Source: CBDFKJ01 sp965248805 (GTDB lineage: Bacteria > Pseudomonadota > Alphaproteobacteria > UBA6615). Taken from it: a DNA stretch of 64,000 nt. Numbering within the stretch: position 1 is the first letter of the stretch; every line of letters starts with the position of its first letter. The position numbers and the translations under genes were made by a program. Location of the stretch: assembly GCA_965248805.1 (NCBI GenBank), contig CBDFKJ010000007.1, forward strand, positions 1-64,000. The letters run 5' to 3'. The notes beneath the pieces were generated by a model that was not told the origin of the DNA, searched no databases, and saw only the letters and a program-made list of their open reading frames with translations. Shown piece by piece: positions 63,744 to 64,000 of the stretch.

Positions 63744-64000
63744 TTGACGAGACACATACTCTGCTTCGCCGTTTTCCTGGCAATCCTGGCCCCGCTGGCA
63801 TCGGCATCGCTGCGCACCAGTGCACAAGAGGCGCCGCCACGGCCGGACGCCGTGATGTCCACCTGCCATGCCGGGCTGAGTGAAATCGAAAAGGCTCTCA
63901 GATCGGTGGAGGACGCCGATCTCCGTGCCGATATCAATGTCTTCATCGAGGAAATCTATCGCGCCCAGGATCGCGACGAAGGTGGCTGGTGTCTGACACT
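63744..64000 (+). CDS. Secreted protein of unknown function (cut by the window's right edge)
   Basis: The first 85 codons show a signal peptide (HILCFAVFLAILAPLASA) and then a mature helical part (STCHAGLSEIEKALRSVED, INVFIEEIYRAQDRDEGGWC). I do not recognise the family. TTG 63744 is preceded by GGAAGGATAGAG. It is 45 bases after the ABC-F gene. Confidence 0.55.
   Translation, partial: MTRHILCFAVFLAILAPLASASLRTSAQEAPPRPDAVMSTCHAGLSEIEKALRSVEDADLRADINVFIEEIYRAQDRDEGGWCLT

Overview
The window is GC-rich chromosomal DNA, most likely from an alphaproteobacterium. The gene block helicase / S4 RNA-binding protein / TerB-like protein / FdxA ferredoxin / CarD (20289-24908), the HtpG and Pcm neighbours, a lone CoxL-type molybdenum hydroxylase and a CpaE fragment all fit that class. 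I cannot place it at order or genus level. The dominant character is heavy insertion-sequence load combined with gene decay.

Bases 1-14426 are a mosaic mobile island. It ends with a phage-type tyrosine integrase that abuts the 3' end of tRNA-Arg(CCT), the usual layout of an integrative element using a tRNA gene as its attachment site. The island holds a broken higBA and an intact hicAB toxin-antitoxin locus, an HNH nuclease, a DUF5131 phage-type gene, a small zinc-finger protein, an excisionase-like HTH protein, and several IS copies (IS630, IS1182, IS5 and a decayed IS1595). Two host genes here are split by IS elements, and removing the element restores the reading frame exactly: the integrase (by IS1182) and a small hypothetical gene (by an IS630 derivative).

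Bases 14427-34720 are mostly ordinary chromosome: a LapG-type protease, proline iminopeptidase, a thermonuclease, a 5'-truncated adenylate cyclase, the helicase-to-CarD block, pcm, htpG, a heme/2Fe-2S membrane adenylate cyclase overlapping a SAM hydrolase, a CoxL-type oxidoreductase and a CysQ-like phosphatase. One IS630 remnant (17141-17729) marks a deletion that removed the start of the first cyclase.

Bases 34721-51200 form a second IS-rich, eroded zone: two IS630 copies back to back, an IS256 between a truncated SGNH gene and a molybdoenzyme fragment, an IS630 interrupted by an IS3 element, and a frameshifted IS630. Between them lie a PQQ-dependent alcohol dehydrogenase with a c-type cytochrome, two tRNA-Leu genes, and several deletion or frameshift relics (a TPP enzyme reduced to 92 codons, a TPR protein, cpaE without its P-loop). 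Bases 51200-64000 carry a large secreted hydrolase, a histidine kinase, an MBL-fold protein, frameshifted crcB and DUF1194 genes, an ArsR/AHSA1 locus split by IS1182, and an ABC-F protein with degenerate ATPase motifs.

Eight IS630 copies of one kind occur here. Every readable junction lies in CTAG, and the transposase stop codon is completed by that target. Two copies carry the same 256-bp internal deletion. Together with at least five frameshift or nonsense events in other genes, this suggests recent IS expansion and relaxed selection, although sequencing or assembly error must be excluded for the small indels.
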